From Puniceicoccales bacterium (GTDB lineage: Bacteria; Verrucomicrobiota; Verrucomicrobiia; Opitutales; JAIRLM01): a stretch of DNA of 28,337 nucleotides. Position 1 is the stretch's first letter. Every line of letters starts with the position of its first letter. Of this stretch, positions 8,331 to 16,344 are shown piece after piece. Made by a program: the position numbers and the translations under genes. The DNA lies in contig JAITSI010000037.1 in assembly GCA_031287845.1 (NCBI GenBank), forward strand, positions 1-28,337, given 5' to 3'. The notes under the pieces are model-generated. The model was not told where the DNA came from. It saw nothing but the letters and a program-made list of their open reading frames with translations, and ran no database searches.

Positions 8331-8780
8331 GTGGATTGGAAAGAGGTGGAACAGCTGGCGGAGCTGGCGGAGCGCTTTGCCCTGGTGGAGATCGAGGTGG
8401 ACCGGCGGGGACTGCGCATCCACCTGCGCCGGAACGTGGCACCGCAGCCACAGCCGCAGCGGGCGCCGGGCGAGGAGCCGGCGGCATCCCGGGTGGAACC
8501 GGCGGTGGTGTCCTGCACCCGGACGGCCGACGGCAGCGTGTGCACCATCCATTCCCCCATGGTCGGGACCTTCTACCGCTCGGCGGCGCCGGATCGGCCG
8601 GCCTTCGTGGAGGTGGGCAGCGCGGTTGTCCCCACGACCACGGTTTGCATTTTGGAGGCCATGAAGGTGATGAACGAAATTCCCGCCGAGGTGGCCGGCA
8701 CGGTGGTGGAGGTGCTGGCAAAGGATGGCCAGGCCGTGGAATTTGGCCAGCCGCTCTTCCGCGTGCGCCGGGAGGGCTAG
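8331..8780 (+). CDS. accB: Biotin carboxyl carrier protein of acetyl-CoA carboxylase
   Basis: Carries the biotin that shuttles CO2 between AccC and the carboxyltransferase in the first step of fatty acid synthesis. The 149-residue protein has an N-terminal helix region (WKEVEQLAELAERFALVEIEV), a Pro/Gln/Ala-rich linker (PQPQPQRAPGEEPA) and a C-terminal biotinyl domain. The biotin-accepting lysine is Lys112 in EAMKVMNEI, about 37 residues from the end as usual. HSPMVGTFYRSAAPD, at the start of the biotinyl domain, is diagnostic. The start is the GTG at 8331, since no in-frame ATG precedes the homology. It is the first gene of a plus-strand operon and is followed after 3 nt by accC. Confidence 0.95.
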   Translation: MDWKEVEQLAELAERFALVEIEVDRRGLRIHLRRNVAPQPQPQRAPGEEPAASRVEPAVVSCTRTADGSVCTIHSPMVGTFYRSAAPDRPAFVEVGSAVVPTTTVCILEAMKVMNEIPAEVAGTVVEVLAKDGQAVEFGQPLFRVRREG

Positions 8781-8783
8781 GCG

Positions 8784-10166
8784 GTGTTCGGCAAGCTGCT
8801 CATCGCCAACCGGGGTGAGATCGCCGTCCGCGTCATCGCCGCCTGCCGGGAGCTGGGCATCCGCACCCTGGCGGTCTACTCCCAGGCGGACGAGGACTCG
8901 CTCCACGTCCACCTCGCCGACGAGGCAATCTGCATCGGCGAGGGTCCCGCCGACGGCAGCTACCTGCGCATGGACCGCATCCTGGCGGCGGCGGAGCTGG
9001 GCAACGCCGATGCCATCCACCCGGGCTACGGCTTTCTCTCGGAAAAGGCAAAATTTGCCGAGCAGTGCCGGGCCTGCGCCATCGCCTTCGTCGGCCCCGG
9101 CGCCGACACGATTGCCCGCATGGGGGATAAGGCCCGGGCCAGGGAAACGGCCCGCACGGCGAAGGTGCCGGTCCTGGCCGGCAGCGACGGCCCCGTGGAG
9201 CGGGCGGAGGAGGGCCTGCGCCAGGCGAAGCGCATCGGCTTTCCCATCCTGCTCAAGGCGGTGGCCGGCGGTGGCGGCCGCGGCATGCGGCTCGTGCCGG
9301 GGGCGGAGGCCTTCGCCAAGGAGTTCGCCATTGCCCGGGCGGAGGCGGAAAAAAATTTCGGGGACGGCCGCATCTACTTTGAAAAATTCCTCGCCGCGCC
9401 GCGCCACGTCGAATTCCAGATTTTGGCGGACGGCCACGGCCACGTGCTCCACCTGGGGGAGCGGGACTGCTCCATCCAGCGCCGCTACCAGAAGCTCATC
9501 GAAGAGGCCCCATCGCCGTTCCTCGACGGCTCCCTGCGGAAGCGCATGGGGGACGCCGCCGTTCGCCTGGCCCGGGCCTGCGGCTACCAGAATGCCGGCA
9601 CCGTGGAATTTCTGGTCGACCGCGAGGGAAACTTTTTTTTCATGGAAATGAATACCCGCATCCAGGTGGAGCACGGGGTCACGGAGATGGTGACCGGCAT
9701 CGACCTGGTGCAGTGGCAGCTGCGCATCGCGGCGGGGGAAAAATTGACCCTGGAGCAGAGGGACGTGCGGACCCAGGGCCACGCCGTGGAATGCCGCATC
9801 AACGCCGAGGATCCGGCCCACGGCTTTGCCCCGCGGCCGGGGGAAATTTCCCTCTGGTACCTGCCGGGCGGGCCCGGCATCCGGGTCGACTCCCACGTCT
9901 ACGGCGGCTACCGCGTCCCCCCCTTCTACGACAGCCTGCTGGGCAAGCTCATCGCCCACGGAAAGGACCGGGCCAGCGCGCTGGACAAGATGGCCGGTGC
10001 CCTCGCCGCCGCCGTGGTGCGGGGCATTCCCACCACCATCCCCTGCCTGCGGGACATCTGTGCCGACGGCGCCTTCCGCTCCGGCCAGTTTGCCACGGAT
10101 TTTTGGGAAAAATTTTCCACTCGCCGCCGGGCGGAATTTTCCGTAGAAGGGCAGGGTCAACTATGA
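8784..10166 (+). CDS. accC: Biotin carboxylase subunit of acetyl-CoA carboxylase
   Basis: An ATP-grasp enzyme that carboxylates biotin on AccB using ATP and bicarbonate. The 460-residue protein begins MFGKLLIANRGEIAVRVI, has HPGYGFLSEKAKFA in the biotin carboxylase N-domain, and has the glycine-rich ATP loop KAVAGGGGRGMR. The catalytic segment MEMNTRIQVEH covers residues 287-297, and the C-terminal domain contains GHAVECRINAEDP and the DSHVYGGYRVPPFYDSLLGKL signature. All key motifs look intact and the length is normal. The start is the GTG at 8784. The stop overlaps the next gene in an ATGA arrangement, suggesting translational coupling. Confidence 0.97.
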   Translation: MFGKLLIANRGEIAVRVIAACRELGIRTLAVYSQADEDSLHVHLADEAICIGEGPADGSYLRMDRILAAAELGNADAIHPGYGFLSEKAKFAEQCRACAIAFVGPGADTIARMGDKARARETARTAKVPVLAGSDGPVERAEEGLRQAKRIGFPILLKAVAGGGGRGMRLVPGAEAFAKEFAIARAEAEKNFGDGRIYFEKFLAAPRHVEFQILADGHGHVLHLGERDCSIQRRYQKLIEEAPSPFLDGSLRKRMGDAAVRLARACGYQNAGTVEFLVDREGNFFFMEMNTRIQVEHGVTEMVTGIDLVQWQLRIAAGEKLTLEQRDVRTQGHAVECRINAEDPAHGFAPRPGEISLWYLPGGPGIRVDSHVYGGYRVPPFYDSLLGKLIAHGKDRASALDKMAGALAAAVVRGIPTTIPCLRDICADGAFRSGQFATDFWEKFSTRRRAEFSVEGQGQL

Positions 10167-10576
10167 TGATGGCGATGGCAGGGGAAACGGGGGAGCAGAC
10201 GCCGGACTCGGGGGAGCTGGAGGGGGAAATCCGCATCAACCACAGCGTTGTGGTCAGCATCATCCGCATCAGCGCCCAGGAGGTCCCCGGAGTGGCCCAG
10301 GTGGGGGGTAGCTTTTTGGGCGGCGTGGCGGCGCTCTTCTCCCGCAAGGACACGGAGCATGGGATCAGCGTGCGCGAGGAGGAGGATGGCCGCTACGCCA
10401 TCGAGGTGCGGGTCGTGCTCTACTTCGGCGTGCCGCTCATGGAGGTGGCCACGCAGATCCAGCGCAGCATTGCCCAGCGGGTATTTGCCATGACCCGCAA
10501 GGCCGTGGCGCGGGTCAACGTGGTCGTCGACGGCGTGCGGACCCGTCCCTGCGCGGGAGAGGGCGGAGAGGAATAG
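10163..10576 (+). CDS. Asp23/Gls24 family protein (YqhY-like)
   Basis: A 137-residue protein of the Asp23/Gls24 family: GEIRINHSVVVSIIRISAQEVPGVAQVGG is the classic N-terminal motif, and VRVVLYFGVPLMEVATQIQRSIAQ matches the family core. In Bacillus subtilis the paralog YqhY is encoded directly after accB-accC and affects acetyl-CoA carboxylase control. The identical order here (accB, accC, asp23) supports a similar role over a general envelope-stress role. The ATG at 10163 overlaps the accC stop by 4 nt; in-frame ATGs at 10166, 10169 and 10175 are alternatives. An anchor-like partner follows nine bases later. Confidence 0.9.
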   Translation: MMMAMAGETGEQTPDSGELEGEIRINHSVVVSIIRISAQEVPGVAQVGGSFLGGVAALFSRKDTEHGISVREEEDGRYAIEVRVVLYFGVPLMEVATQIQRSIAQRVFAMTRKAVARVNVVVDGVRTRPCAGEGGEE

Positions 10577-10585
10577 GGAGGAAGC

Positions 10586-11089
10586 ATGGAAGGCCAATGG
10601 ACCGACTGGATAAATGACCACTGCGGGGGCTGGGGCGCCGTCCCGTGGTGTTGGCTGCTTGGGCTGGCCCTGTGCCTTTGGCCGCTGCTTGCCCTGCGCC
10701 GCTGCCGGAGGACCGTGGCCATCGGCACCGGCGAGCTGGGGAAGATCACCATCTCCCTGCGGGCGCTGCGCGAAGCCATCCGCAGCTGCTGCCTCCGGGC
10801 GGAGGAGCGCATCCGGCCCCGCATCGCCGTCTGCGGCAGGAAGGATCACCTGCGGGTGCGCATCTGCCTGCGGGCGCCGGCGGGGTGCAGCGTGCAGTCC
10901 ATTGCCCGCCGCATCCAGACCCTGACCATCGCCCAGCTGCGGGATCAGTTCGGCCTCGGCGAGGATTGCACCGTCGACGTGCGCATAGCGGGTTTCCTGC
11001 CCGAGGAGAGAACCGTGGACCTGAAGCCCGTCGACCGGGCCGGCTGCGGCTGCGATCGCCGGGAGGGGGAAAATTCTCCCCGGCACTGA
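10586..11089 (+). CDS. AmaP-like membrane anchor protein
   Basis: A 167-residue protein with one hydrophobic segment near the N-terminus (about 18-37, VPWCWLLGLALCLWPLLAL), followed by a soluble domain resembling an Asp23/AmaP fold (GELGKITISLRALREAIRSC, then RVRICLRAPAGCSVQSIARRIQTLT). In Firmicutes AmaP tethers Asp23 to the membrane. The adjacency to an Asp23-like gene supports the same relation here, although sequence identity is clearly low. The C-terminus is Cys- and Arg-rich. The start ATG at 10586 has GGGAGG just upstream. The best-supported alternative is a second divergent Asp23-fold membrane protein. Confidence 0.72.
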   Translation: MEGQWTDWINDHCGGWGAVPWCWLLGLALCLWPLLALRRCRRTVAIGTGELGKITISLRALREAIRSCCLRAEERIRPRIAVCGRKDHLRVRICLRAPAGCSVQSIARRIQTLTIAQLRDQFGLGEDCTVDVRIAGFLPEERTVDLKPVDRAGCGCDRREGENSPRH

Positions 11090-11106
11090 CGGGGGCGGGG
11101 TATTCC

Positions 11107-12198
11107 GTGGCCGGGAATTTTCCATTGCCGCCGCCGGGATCGGCGCTCTTTGCCGGCTTTGACGCCGCCGTGGACCAGCTCTACCGGGTAATTGGCGAGC
11201 GCGCGGAGGCGGGTCCGCGGCCCATGCGCACCATCGGGGAACTGGCGGAGCGCATCGCGGCGGGGGTCAACCGCAGCACCAACGTGGAGCGCATCCTGCT
11301 CCAGACCCGGGCCGGCGGCAACGCGGTCCTCTGCGGGCTGGCATTCCGGGCGCTGGGCGGTGCCGTGACCGTCGCGGCCAACCTGGGCAAGCCGCCGGAC
11401 CCTGTCTTTGCTCCGCTGGCCGCCTCCTGCCGGACCTACTCCCTGGGCCAGCCCAACCGGACCGACGCGCTGGAGTTCACCGACGGGAAAATTCTCCTAA
11501 CGGACTCCCGGCCGCTGGAGGCAATGGCCCATGGGACACTGGCGGAGGAGCTGCCGCCGGGCGGGCTGGGCGAGCTGTGGCGGGGCCAGGACGCGGTGGC
11601 GCTGATGAACTGGACGATGATGCCGGGCGGAACGGAGCTATTTTTGGAAATTCTGCGCCGTGACCTGCCGGAAACCTCCCCCCGGACCGTCTTCTTCTTC
11701 GACACATCCGACCCCGCCCGCCGCTCCGACGGGGAAATCTGCCGGCTGCTGGATCTGCTGGCCGCCTTCGCCGGAGAACGGACCACGTTTCTCAGCGTCA
11801 ACGCCAAGGAGATGGAGCGCATGGCATCCCTGCTGGGGAAATCCCCGGACGGCAGGGAGGAGGCACTGCGGGCCCTGCACGGCCGCTGGCCACTGGAATG
11901 GCTGCTGCACCGCTACGACGGGGCGGATTCCTTCGGCCGGGAGGGCTGGGCCACGGCGGAGGGATTTTTTACCCCAACCCCCACCCTCAGCACGGGCGGC
12001 GGCGACACGTTCAACGGGGGCTTCCTCTTCGGCCACTGCGGCGGCCTGGACCGCTCCCGCGCCCTTTTTCTGGGCAATGCCCTGGCCGGCAGCTACGTTC
12101 GCCTGGGGCGCCTGCCCAGCCGCGGCGAACTGGGTGCATTTCTAGCCGGAAGGGATAGCCAATCGGCGGAAGCGGGCCCGGCGCTCCGGACCGGATGA
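11107..12198 (+). CDS. PfkB/ribokinase family sugar kinase
   Basis: A 363-residue carbohydrate kinase of the PfkB family, which phosphorylates a sugar or nucleoside using ATP. The C-terminal signature is STGGGDTFNGGFLFG, with the likely catalytic base Asp300. The N-terminal part has the FAGFDAAVDQLYRV and GGNAVLCGLAFRALGG segments expected around the substrate site. The substrate cannot be read from the sequence. The start is a GTG at 11107, 17 nt after the amaP-like stop. An open frame continues upstream through amaP in another phase, but homology begins here. Its presence in an acc/Asp23 operon is unexplained and may only reflect co-transcription. Confidence 0.85.
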   Translation: MAGNFPLPPPGSALFAGFDAAVDQLYRVIGERAEAGPRPMRTIGELAERIAAGVNRSTNVERILLQTRAGGNAVLCGLAFRALGGAVTVAANLGKPPDPVFAPLAASCRTYSLGQPNRTDALEFTDGKILLTDSRPLEAMAHGTLAEELPPGGLGELWRGQDAVALMNWTMMPGGTELFLEILRRDLPETSPRTVFFFDTSDPARRSDGEICRLLDLLAAFAGERTTFLSVNAKEMERMASLLGKSPDGREEALRALHGRWPLEWLLHRYDGADSFGREGWATAEGFFTPTPTLSTGGGDTFNGGFLFGHCGGLDRSRALFLGNALAGSYVRLGRLPSRGELGAFLAGRDSQSAEAGPALRTG

Positions 12199-12247
12199 TG
12201 GCGTCGGCCGAATTTGAGGACCAAAATGGAATTGCCCCGGCCGGAAT

Positions 12248-12991
12248 TTGCCCTCTAGTGGAGCGGTGGAGAGGGAAGATGGGCCACTTTCCCTGGCCGA
12301 GGAGCGGCATCTGCTGGAGCGCGTCCGCACGGGGGACCGGTCCGCCCGGGAAAAAATTTTTCTGTCCAACCGGCTCCTGGTCTACCGGCTGGCCCACCGC
12401 TACCGGCACCTGGGAATTCCCCTGGATGACCTGATCCACGAGGGATTTCTGGGGCTCCACCGCGCCATCGACCGCTTCCAGCCGCGGCAGACCATCCGCC
12501 TTGCCACCTACGCCACCTGGTGGGTCCGCTTCGCCATCCGCAGGGCCATCGCCACCCTGCGCGGGCCCGTGAGCCTGCCGACGCCGCTGCTGGCCACCCT
12601 GCACGGCCTGGAAAAATCCCGCTACCTGCTGCGGGAACGGCTGGGCCGCGCGCCAACGGCCCAGGAGCTCGCCCGGCACATGCACTGTCCCGTAACCCGC
12701 GTGCGCACGCTGGAGCACGTTTCCGGCGGAACGGTTTCCCCCAGGGAGGATTGGGTGGAGAGCCAGCCAACGCCAAGGGACCTGGCAACGGATGCCTCGC
12801 TCCTCCAGGCCATCCGCGAAGGCCTCGTTTCCCTGGCACCGCTGGAGGCCCGCGTCCTCCGCCTGCGCTATGGCCTGGACGGTTCCCCGCCCCTCACCCT
12901 CGACGCCATCGGCCGCCGCTGCCACCTGGACCGGGACCGGGTGCGCCAGCTCACCGCCAGCGCTCTGAAAAAATTGCGCTCATCGCTCTAG
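12248..12991 (+). CDS. Sigma-70 family RNA polymerase sigma factor
   Basis: About 247 residues: a compact sigma factor with regions 2, 3 and 4 and no region 1.1. Region 2 reads LVYRLAHRYRHLGIPLDDLIHEGFLGLHRAIDRF, then IRLATYATWWVRFAIRRAI (2.3/2.4). Region 4 has a helix-turn-helix, LTLDAIGRRCHLDRDRVRQLTASALKKLR, close to primary-sigma region 4.2. This suggests an alternative group 2 or 3 factor, not the housekeeping RpoD. The start is uncertain: TTG 12248 or GTG 12266, neither with a good Shine-Dalgarno. The frame is closed by a TGA at 12215-12217. The UAG stop at 12989-12991 lies in the CTAG that begins repeat copy B. It is the last gene of the accB operon, 49 nt after the kinase. Confidence 0.88.
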   Translation: MPSSGAVEREDGPLSLAEERHLLERVRTGDRSAREKIFLSNRLLVYRLAHRYRHLGIPLDDLIHEGFLGLHRAIDRFQPRQTIRLATYATWWVRFAIRRAIATLRGPVSLPTPLLATLHGLEKSRYLLRERLGRAPTAQELARHMHCPVTRVRTLEHVSGGTVSPREDWVESQPTPRDLATDASLLQAIREGLVSLAPLEARVLRLRYGLDGSPPLTLDAIGRRCHLDRDRVRQLTASALKKLRSSL

Positions 12992-13911
12992 GATTAGGAC
13001 CCGTAAGGTCGCAAAGGGGGCTGCCGCGCCCCTTTGCCAATCCCCCGCCCATGGAGTGCCGTAGCATCGATAATCGGGGGAAGCGAAGCTGGGGGCAGGC
13101 CCCCAAATGGGCCTGGCCGGCCCTCGAGGCCCCCTCGCTTCGCTCGGGACGCCGGCCGGACGGGCGCTACGGACGGTTCCATCCAAAGCTGGCGGGCCGA
13201 CCCAACCCCAGGAGATGATAGAACGAGGTGCTGGGCGATGCTTCTGCCATGGCGGATGCCATGGGCAGCGCGCAGGTCGCCCCGCGTAGCTCTTTTGCCA
13301 TCAGGGCCGGTCCGCGGCACTGCCCGCTTCGCCGGGCAGCGCCCGTGAAAGGCCTTTCCCTCAAGAAGTCAAGCTCCTGCACAATAGGACCCGTAAACCC
13401 GGTCCGCCGGTTGACGGTGGGGCTGCGCCCCCTCTGGCATCCCTCCTCCACGTAATGCCGTTGCCACGGCACCGATGGCCTGGGGGAAGCGAAGCCGGGG
13501 ACAGCGCTCCCAACCGGGCCTGGAGGTCGCAAAGGGGGCTGCCGCGCCCCTTTGCCAATCCCCCGCCCACGGAGTGCCGTACCGTCCGGCGCGCAATGCG
13601 CTATCATCCCTTGCTTCGCTCGGGACGCCGGACGGACGGGCGTTAGGGACAGTTCCATCCAAAGCTGGCGGGCCGGCCCAACCCCAGGAGATGACAGAAT
13701 AAGGTGCTGGGCGATGCTTCTGCTGTCGCAGCGCGCAGGTCGCCCCGCGTAGCCTTTTTGCCATCAGGGCCGGCCCGCGGCACTGCCCGCTCCGCGGGGC
13801 AGCGCCCGTAAGAGGCCTTTCCCTCAAGAAGTCAAGCTCTTGCGCAACAGGTCCGTATCGGGCACTTTCTCAGGTAGAGGTGGAATGTGGTTTTACGGGT
13901 CCTGATTCTAG
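12988..13911 (+). mobile_element. Repeat copy B, two tandem units (B1 and B2)
   Basis: A composite of two units of the dispersed repeat. B1 starts at CTAG 12988-12991 followed by GATTAGGACCCGTAAGG. It lacks the left module, so its inverted repeat joins straight to the middle module (GTCGCAAAGGGGGCTGCCGC), and it ends in a truncated right module near 13384. There a second left inverted repeat begins (TAGGACCCGTAAACCC, 13385-13400). B2 carries left, middle and right modules and ends with GGTTTTACGGGTCCTGATT and CTAG at 13908-13911. The two outer CTAGs carry the stop codons of the flanking convergent genes: the sigma factor on plus and the Inc-like gene on minus. The units share a block near GTTCCATCCAAAGCTGGCGG. 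Confidence 0.8.
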
Positions 13912-14825
13912 TTCGCCTTTTCCGATGGGTCCGCCGAAGTCAATTCATCCACGGCAAACTTGATCCCATTATAGTGGGTAATAAGGATGTTGCCAGGGTC
14001 AATTCCCCACTCCCTGGCATATTCCATGCATTCCGCAGAGGTAAACTGCGAATTGCTGTAATTGCAGATCAAATGGAGGCCCTTTCCCCTGGGTATGCCA
14101 TTGTAATTACTGCCCGGAAGAATCTGCCATATGCTCAATTTATGCATTGAAGCGGAGCAGTCGTAGTCCTTTACAATAATTTTAGAGTTGGAAATCAGCG
14201 ACAGGGTTGCGGCTAGGATTGGCACGGCCTGGGGTGAAAGGTTGCAAGAGGTGTCTATGACAGCACCAATGCAATTTCCGTCGGCCAGGTGCAGATCTCC
14301 CAAACTATTCGCATTCTTTCTGGCTAGACATTTTATCCCCACAACCTTCTCTATTAGGGCAATTATCTCGGCCACGTCATTCTCTGCCAGGGAAATGTTC
14401 GCTTCTCCTGCCAACGCCTGCAGGGCATAGTCCACCCGCATATTGGGTTGCATTTTTCGAAAAAGACGGGCGCACGCCCCGCCGTCCAACACGGCGGGCG
14501 GATCCATGGCCTCGGGAACAACGTCCGAGGGTTTGCCAAGCTTGAGTTCGCCTTCGATTGGAATTTGCGCGGAATCTGCCGGCGGCACCCTATTTTTAAA
14601 ATGGACATGGCAAATAATCACGGCGGCGGCCGTGGCGATGGCGACGGCACAGGCGCAGCCGATCAAAATTGGCCAGGCACAGGTAACGGCAGCGGCCAGG
14701 AGCAGGGACCCGGTCAGCACGGCGCCGACCACGGCCAAGTTCGTGGCAATGAATTGGATAGCCCTGCCCGGCCGGGCCGCAACGAGTGTGGGACCACGTA
14801 TGTGATTCGTATTCACAAAAGTCAT
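13908..14825 (-). CDS. Inc-like bilobed hydrophobic membrane protein
   Basis: A 305-residue protein from the ATG at 14825. Residues 22-48 and 51-74 form two hydrophobic helices separated only by a Trp-Pro turn. This bilobed arrangement is the hallmark of chlamydial inclusion-membrane (Inc) proteins, but here it is only a pattern match. The rest is a soluble domain of about 230 residues with no recognised family; it contains Cys residues and ends in a segment around HLICNYSNSQFTSAECMEYAREWGIDPGNIL. The open frame extends to 14975, but the upstream part is Arg/Pro-rich and unlike the gene. I chose 14825 because a promoter-like TTGCGT-16-TAACCT lies 10 nt before it. The UAG stop is in the CTAG of copy B. 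Composition is AT-richer than the flanking sigma and tilS genes. Confidence 0.7.
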   Translation of the reverse strand: MTFVNTNHIRGPTLVAARPGRAIQFIATNLAVVGAVLTGSLLLAAAVTCAWPILIGCACAVAIATAAAVIICHVHFKNRVPPADSAQIPIEGELKLGKPSDVVPEAMDPPAVLDGGACARLFRKMQPNMRVDYALQALAGEANISLAENDVAEIIALIEKVVGIKCLARKNANSLGDLHLADGNCIGAVIDTSCNLSPQAVPILAATLSLISNSKIIVKDYDCSASMHKLSIWQILPGSNYNGIPRGKGLHLICNYSNSQFTSAECMEYAREWGIDPGNILITHYNGIKFAVDELTSADPSEKAN

Positions 14826-14835
14826 CAAACAACTC

Positions 14836-14863
14836 AGGTTACTCCGGGAAGAAGAAAACGCAA
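14836..14863 (-). promoter_or_regulatory. Promoter-like element of the Inc-like gene
   Basis: On the minus strand TTGCGT (14858-14863) is separated by 16 bp from TAACCT (14836-14841), which ends 10 nt before the ATG. The TTGC-type -35 box and near-leaderless spacing resemble the promoters of the three paralogs at 18784-25115. Confidence 0.4.
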
Positions 14864-15067
14864 GCCCATTTGCCAGGATGCGGCAGCGGGGCAAAATCTT
14901 CCATTGCACCGGTCCTGGCGAAATCCACGGGCCACGCATCGGCCGGCGGCGACGTCCAGTCCGGGTCCCTGGCAATTTCGACCGACACCTCTACATCCGG
15001 CCGGAACCCCGGCAGCTCCATGCCCCATGACCCGGGGAGCCGGACCGGGCCACACTCCTAAAGCACT

Positions 15068-15200
15068 ATGGTCAGGACCCGTAAAACCGGTCCACCGGTT
15101 GACGATGGGGCTGCGCCCCCTCTGGCCCCCCCCGCGAAATACCGTGGCACCGGCACTCCGCGGAGGAGGGGGGTGCTGGAAGGGGCGCAGCGGCCGCGGG
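15068..15200 (+). repeat. Repeat copy C, left end only
   Basis: Carries the left inverted repeat GGTCAGGACCCGTAAAACC (15070-15088) and the left module (CCGGTTGACGATGGGGCTGC, then CGAAATACCGTGGCACCGGC), then decays near 15200. The middle and right modules are missing. It lies between the divergent starts of the Inc-like gene and tilS, unlike copies A, B and D, which lie between convergent gene ends. Confidence 0.7.
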
Positions 15201-15359
15201 CTTTGCAGGTACCATGGGGAATTTCATCCTCGCCAGAGGAATCTTCCCTGCCAGGCTTGTCCGGTGGAGGTGGCGGATCGGCGGCGCTTGGACACCGGGA
15301 AGCATTCGTCCGCCCCCCGGCGCGGTCCCCATTGCCACGGGCGATCCCCTACGCCGGCC

Positions 15360-16337
15360 GTGGAACTTTCCCCAAGGGTGCTGGCCGTCGTGGAGCGCTT
15401 TGGGGAAAGGTCCCTGTGCGTTGCCTGCTCCGGCGGGTCGGATTCCGTTGCGCTCGTGCACCTGCTCTGCGCGGTTCCTTCCCTGCGCCGGCGGCTGGTT
15501 CTGCTCCACTATGACCACCGGGCCGGCCGGGAAACCTCCGAGCGGGATCGGAATTTTGTCCAGTCCTTGGCGGCCCGGCTCGATTTGCCCTGCGAGGTGG
15601 CGACGCGGGGGGATGGCACGGGAAAAATTTCCAACGAGGAGGGGCTGCGGGCGCTGCGCATGCACTGGTTCCGCCACTGCATGGCGCGGCATGGGACGCC
15701 CTACCTGCTCACGGCGCACCAGCGGGACGATGCCCTGGAAACCCTGCTGCTGCGGCTGGCCCGCGGGGGAAATCTGGAGTCGCTGACCGCTCCCCGGGAA
15801 GTGCAGCACTTCCGCGACGGCAGCATCCATCTCCGGCCCCTGCTGCACGTGCCAAAGGCGGACCTGGTAAAATTTCTCCGGGACAACGGCTGGGCCTGGT
15901 GCGAGGACGAGACCAATTCCCTGCCCTGCCATGGCCGCAACCGCATGCGACTCCAGCTGATTCCCCTCTGGCGCACCTTCGAGGCGGGTCGCAGCTGGGA
16001 CCGGTCCCTGCTCCGCTGCCGCCGGCTGCTCGTGGAGGACCGGGATGCGCTGGCCGCATGGGCGGGAAGGATCTACGCCCGAGCCCGGGAAAAAAATTGT
16101 CTCCACACCGCCCCGCTCCTGGGGGAACCGGTCGCCATCCGGCGCCGGGTACTGCACCTCTACCTTACGGAGCGGCGGCTCTGCGCCGGTGCGGCGGTCG
16201 TGGAAAAACTCCTCACCGCCATTGCGGAAAAAAAATCCCTGCGCATTAGCCTTCCCGGCGGCGTCGACTGCCACCTGGCCGGCTCCATCCTCTCCCTGCC
16301 ATCCCCACTTGACCGGGAAGGGCACCGGGTATTATAA
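15360..16337 (+). CDS. tilS: tRNA(Ile)-lysidine synthase
   Basis: Converts C34 of tRNA-Ile(CAU) to lysidine using ATP and lysine, so that the tRNA reads AUA. The 325-residue protein has the PP-loop motif CSGGSDSVAL (SGGSDS at 24-29), LLHYDHRAGRETSERD, and the AHQRDDALETLLLRLARGG segment typical of TilS. LRPLLHVPKADLVKFL and WCEDETN complete the catalytic domain, and a shorter C-terminal region follows. The start is the GTG at 15360, immediately before the homology; the frame is open far upstream, but that part is repeat-derived. It is followed after 7 nt by ftsK and is presumably co-transcribed with it. Confidence 0.94.
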   Translation: MELSPRVLAVVERFGERSLCVACSGGSDSVALVHLLCAVPSLRRRLVLLHYDHRAGRETSERDRNFVQSLAARLDLPCEVATRGDGTGKISNEEGLRALRMHWFRHCMARHGTPYLLTAHQRDDALETLLLRLARGGNLESLTAPREVQHFRDGSIHLRPLLHVPKADLVKFLRDNGWAWCEDETNSLPCHGRNRMRLQLIPLWRTFEAGRSWDRSLLRCRRLLVEDRDALAAWAGRIYARAREKNCLHTAPLLGEPVAIRRRVLHLYLTERRLCAGAAVVEKLLTAIAEKKSLRISLPGGVDCHLAGSILSLPSPLDREGHRVL

Positions 16338-16344
16338 GGATTTC

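Larger units (their letters stand above)
14826..15359. other. Intergenic region between divergent Inc-like gene and tilS
   Basis: Apart from the promoter-like boxes and repeat copy C, I see no supported gene in this stretch. Open frames crossing it continue from tilS or from the Inc-like gene and lack homology. The tilS promoter must be here or inside copy C. Confidence 0.5.

Noticed and set aside
7935..10160. A 741-codon open frame on the minus strand opposite accB and accC
   Set aside because: Its sequence mirrors the codon structure of accC and accB on the other strand; it has no recognisable motifs, and GC-rich genes routinely leave the antisense frame open.
12195..12434. A 79-codon frame starting at an ATG overlapping the pfkB stop
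   Set aside because: It overlaps the sigma-factor coding region in another phase and shows no homology; it could only matter if the sigma start needed a frameshift, for which there is no evidence.
15072..16325. A 417-codon minus-strand frame opposite tilS
   Set aside because: Antisense shadow; its end is repeat-derived sequence and no family motif is visible.
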